Origin: Okeania sp. KiyG1
GTDB lineage: Bacteria > Cyanobacteriota > Cyanobacteriia > Cyanobacteriales > Microcoleaceae
Direction: 5' to 3'
Assembly (NCBI RefSeq): GCF_014132355.1
Contig: NZ_BLZO01000087.1
Span: 28,527 to 92,526 of the forward strand
Length of the DNA stretch: 64,000 nucleotides
Positions within the stretch are counted from its first letter, which is position 1, and each line of letters starts with the position of its first letter. A program made the position numbers and the translations under genes. The notes beneath the pieces are model-generated. The model did not search any database. It was given only the letters and a program-made list of their open reading frames with translations, and was not told where the DNA came from. Below are positions 62,823 to 64,000 of this stretch, piece after piece.

Positions 62823-64000
62823 TTATTTCTCATTACCTACTAAAACTTTATTCTGCATTTTCATTGTTCGCTTCATCAATTTTTGCCATTCTGCGGAACT
62901 TGTTAGTTTTTCGCTATCCAACTCTAAACCTTTTTGCTGAGAGAAATTAGCAAAACTATCTAACCATTCCATTACTATTTCTGTCCGAGAATTTTCAGTA
63001 TATTTCAAAGATTTCTGAAGGCGCTCTTGCATCTCAACTAAATCACCTTTTTGATAAGCATACCAAGCTTCCCAAACTAATAGTTTATATTCTGTTTGAC
63101 TCTCTGATTTAGAATTTCTCAGAATGGCTTGTTGATACTGCAATTTTTCTAATTCTGACTGAGTTTGTGTTAATTGAGACTTTGTTTTAACTAATTCTTT
63201 CTGTGAGTTTTGTTGTTGAGATTGAGATTGTTGTAATAATATTTCTGTCTGTCTCCATTGAGTCTGAACTTGTTGCAATACTGTCTGAGTTTCTTGTAAT
63301 TGTAGTTGTCGTTCTTTTCGTTCTTCATCTGTTTGATGTAACTGAGTTTGAAAATCTTTTAATAAAGTTTTTGTCTGTTTAATTTGAGAGTGAGATTGTT
63401 CCAATAGTGTTTCTGTCTGTTGAAGTTGTGAATTAGATTCTACTAATTCTGTTTGCAGTTCTTGCATTTGTAGATTAGTGCGTTGCCATAGTGTTTCTGT
63501 CTGTTGAAGTTGTGAATTAGATTCTACTAATTCTGTTTGCAGTTCTTGCATTTGTAGATTAGTGCGCTTCAATTCTTGCTTTGTTTGATGTAATTGAGAT
63601 TTAGATATTTGCCATTCCTGCTGATTTTTTTGAAGTTCTTTTAGTTGTGTTTCTGATTGTTGCCATATTGTTTCTTTTTGTTTGAGTTGAGAGTTAGATT
63701 CTGTTAATTCGGCTTGAGTTTGATTGAGTTGAGATTTAGTTTTTTGTAATTCTTGGCTAGTTTTTTGCAGCTCAGATTCAGATTTTTCTAATTCCTGTTG
63801 ATGCTTTTGTAGTTGAGAGTTAGATTCTGTTAATTCGGCTTGAGTTTGATTGAGTTGAGATTTAGTTTTTTGTAATTCTTGGCTAGTTTTTTGCAGCTCA
63901 GATTCAGATTTTTCTAATTCCTGTTGATGCTTTTGCAGTTGAGAGTTAGATTCTGTTAACTCGGCTTGTTTTGCCTGCAACTGTGACTGATATTCTTGTA
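62823..64000 (-). CDS. Coiled-coil protein, partial (start outside the window)
   Basis: At least 392 residues; the frame stays open to the window edge, so the start is missing. The TTG at 63980 is not a believable start. Residues are almost all Gln, Glu, Leu, Ser and Thr in heptads (SQLQKHQQELEKSESELQKT). Internal DNA repeats of 126 bp (63689, 63815, 63941) and 84 bp (63409, 63493) keep the heptad register. The last 115 residues are globular and helical (LLVWEAWYAYQKGDLVEMQE). It is unknown whether a catalytic domain lies upstream, as in its neighbour. Confidence 0.75.
   Translation of the reverse strand, partial: QEYQSQLQAKQAELTESNSQLQKHQQELEKSESELQKTSQELQKTKSQLNQTQAELTESNSQLQKHQQELEKSESELQKTSQELQKTKSQLNQTQAELTESNSQLKQKETIWQQSETQLKELQKNQQEWQISKSQLHQTKQELKRTNLQMQELQTELVESNSQLQQTETLWQRTNLQMQELQTELVESNSQLQQTETLLEQSHSQIKQTKTLLKDFQTQLHQTDEERKERQLQLQETQTVLQQVQTQWRQTEILLQQSQSQQQNSQKELVKTKSQLTQTQSELEKLQYQQAILRNSKSESQTEYKLLVWEAWYAYQKGDLVEMQERLQKSLKYTENSRTEIVMEWLDSFANFSQQKGLELDSEKLTSSAEWQKLMKRTMKMQNKVLVGNEK

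Overview
The window is AT-rich DNA from a cyanobacterium, most likely a large-genome filamentous one. The octamer GCGATCGC (HIP1) recurs in and between genes. Tandem heptanucleotide repeats (STRR-like) occur at many sites. IS200/IS605 tnpB relics and many short terminal-inverted-repeat elements fill the long gaps. Genus assignment would be inference. I saw no rRNA, tRNA or CRISPR.

Almost every recognisable gene belongs to a surface-polysaccharide locus. Region 1 (681-19130, minus strand) holds a three-piece gene for a multi-module methyltransferase/glycosyltransferase, several sulfotransferase domains, methyltransferases and a double GT-A glycosyltransferase, interrupted by tnpB relics. Region 2 (19391-35905, plus strand) holds a TPR protein with an unknown domain, a decayed STELLO/DUF288-like gene, a 1921-residue TPR/glycosyltransferase giant, a heparinase-like lyase split by an IS605-type element, and two methyltransferases. 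Region 3 (35975-49150, plus) has an intact STELLO-like gene beside its TPR partner, two tandem TPR-GT paralogues, a TPR-GT61 protein, a TPR-coiled-coil-methyltransferase and a methyltransferase/2-oxoglutarate oxygenase fusion. Region 4 (49472-58180) carries the full Kdo route to CMP-Kdo (kdsB, kdsD, kdsA, kdsC), an opposing Hsp70/actin-fold ATPase-like gene and a GT8-like transferase. Region 5 (58725-64000, minus) holds an unknown protein, a coiled-coil methyltransferase and a coiled-coil protein that runs off the window.

The unifying element is a small module of about 100-130 residues (key words G-W-V and P-S-P-D-V), fused to methyltransferases and glycosyltransferases and, in divergent form, to a sulfotransferase. 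In one gene it is expanded into six near-identical 399-bp tandem copies. I infer a common glycan- or carrier-recognition module, so that sulfation, methylation and glycosylation act on one exported polymer.

Reading frames need care. At least ten breaks in otherwise continuous genes fall at A or T homopolymers, nearly all one base short. This may be base-calling error, phase variation or decay, and the sequence alone cannot decide. Genes broken this way are listed piece by piece, with the restored length given.
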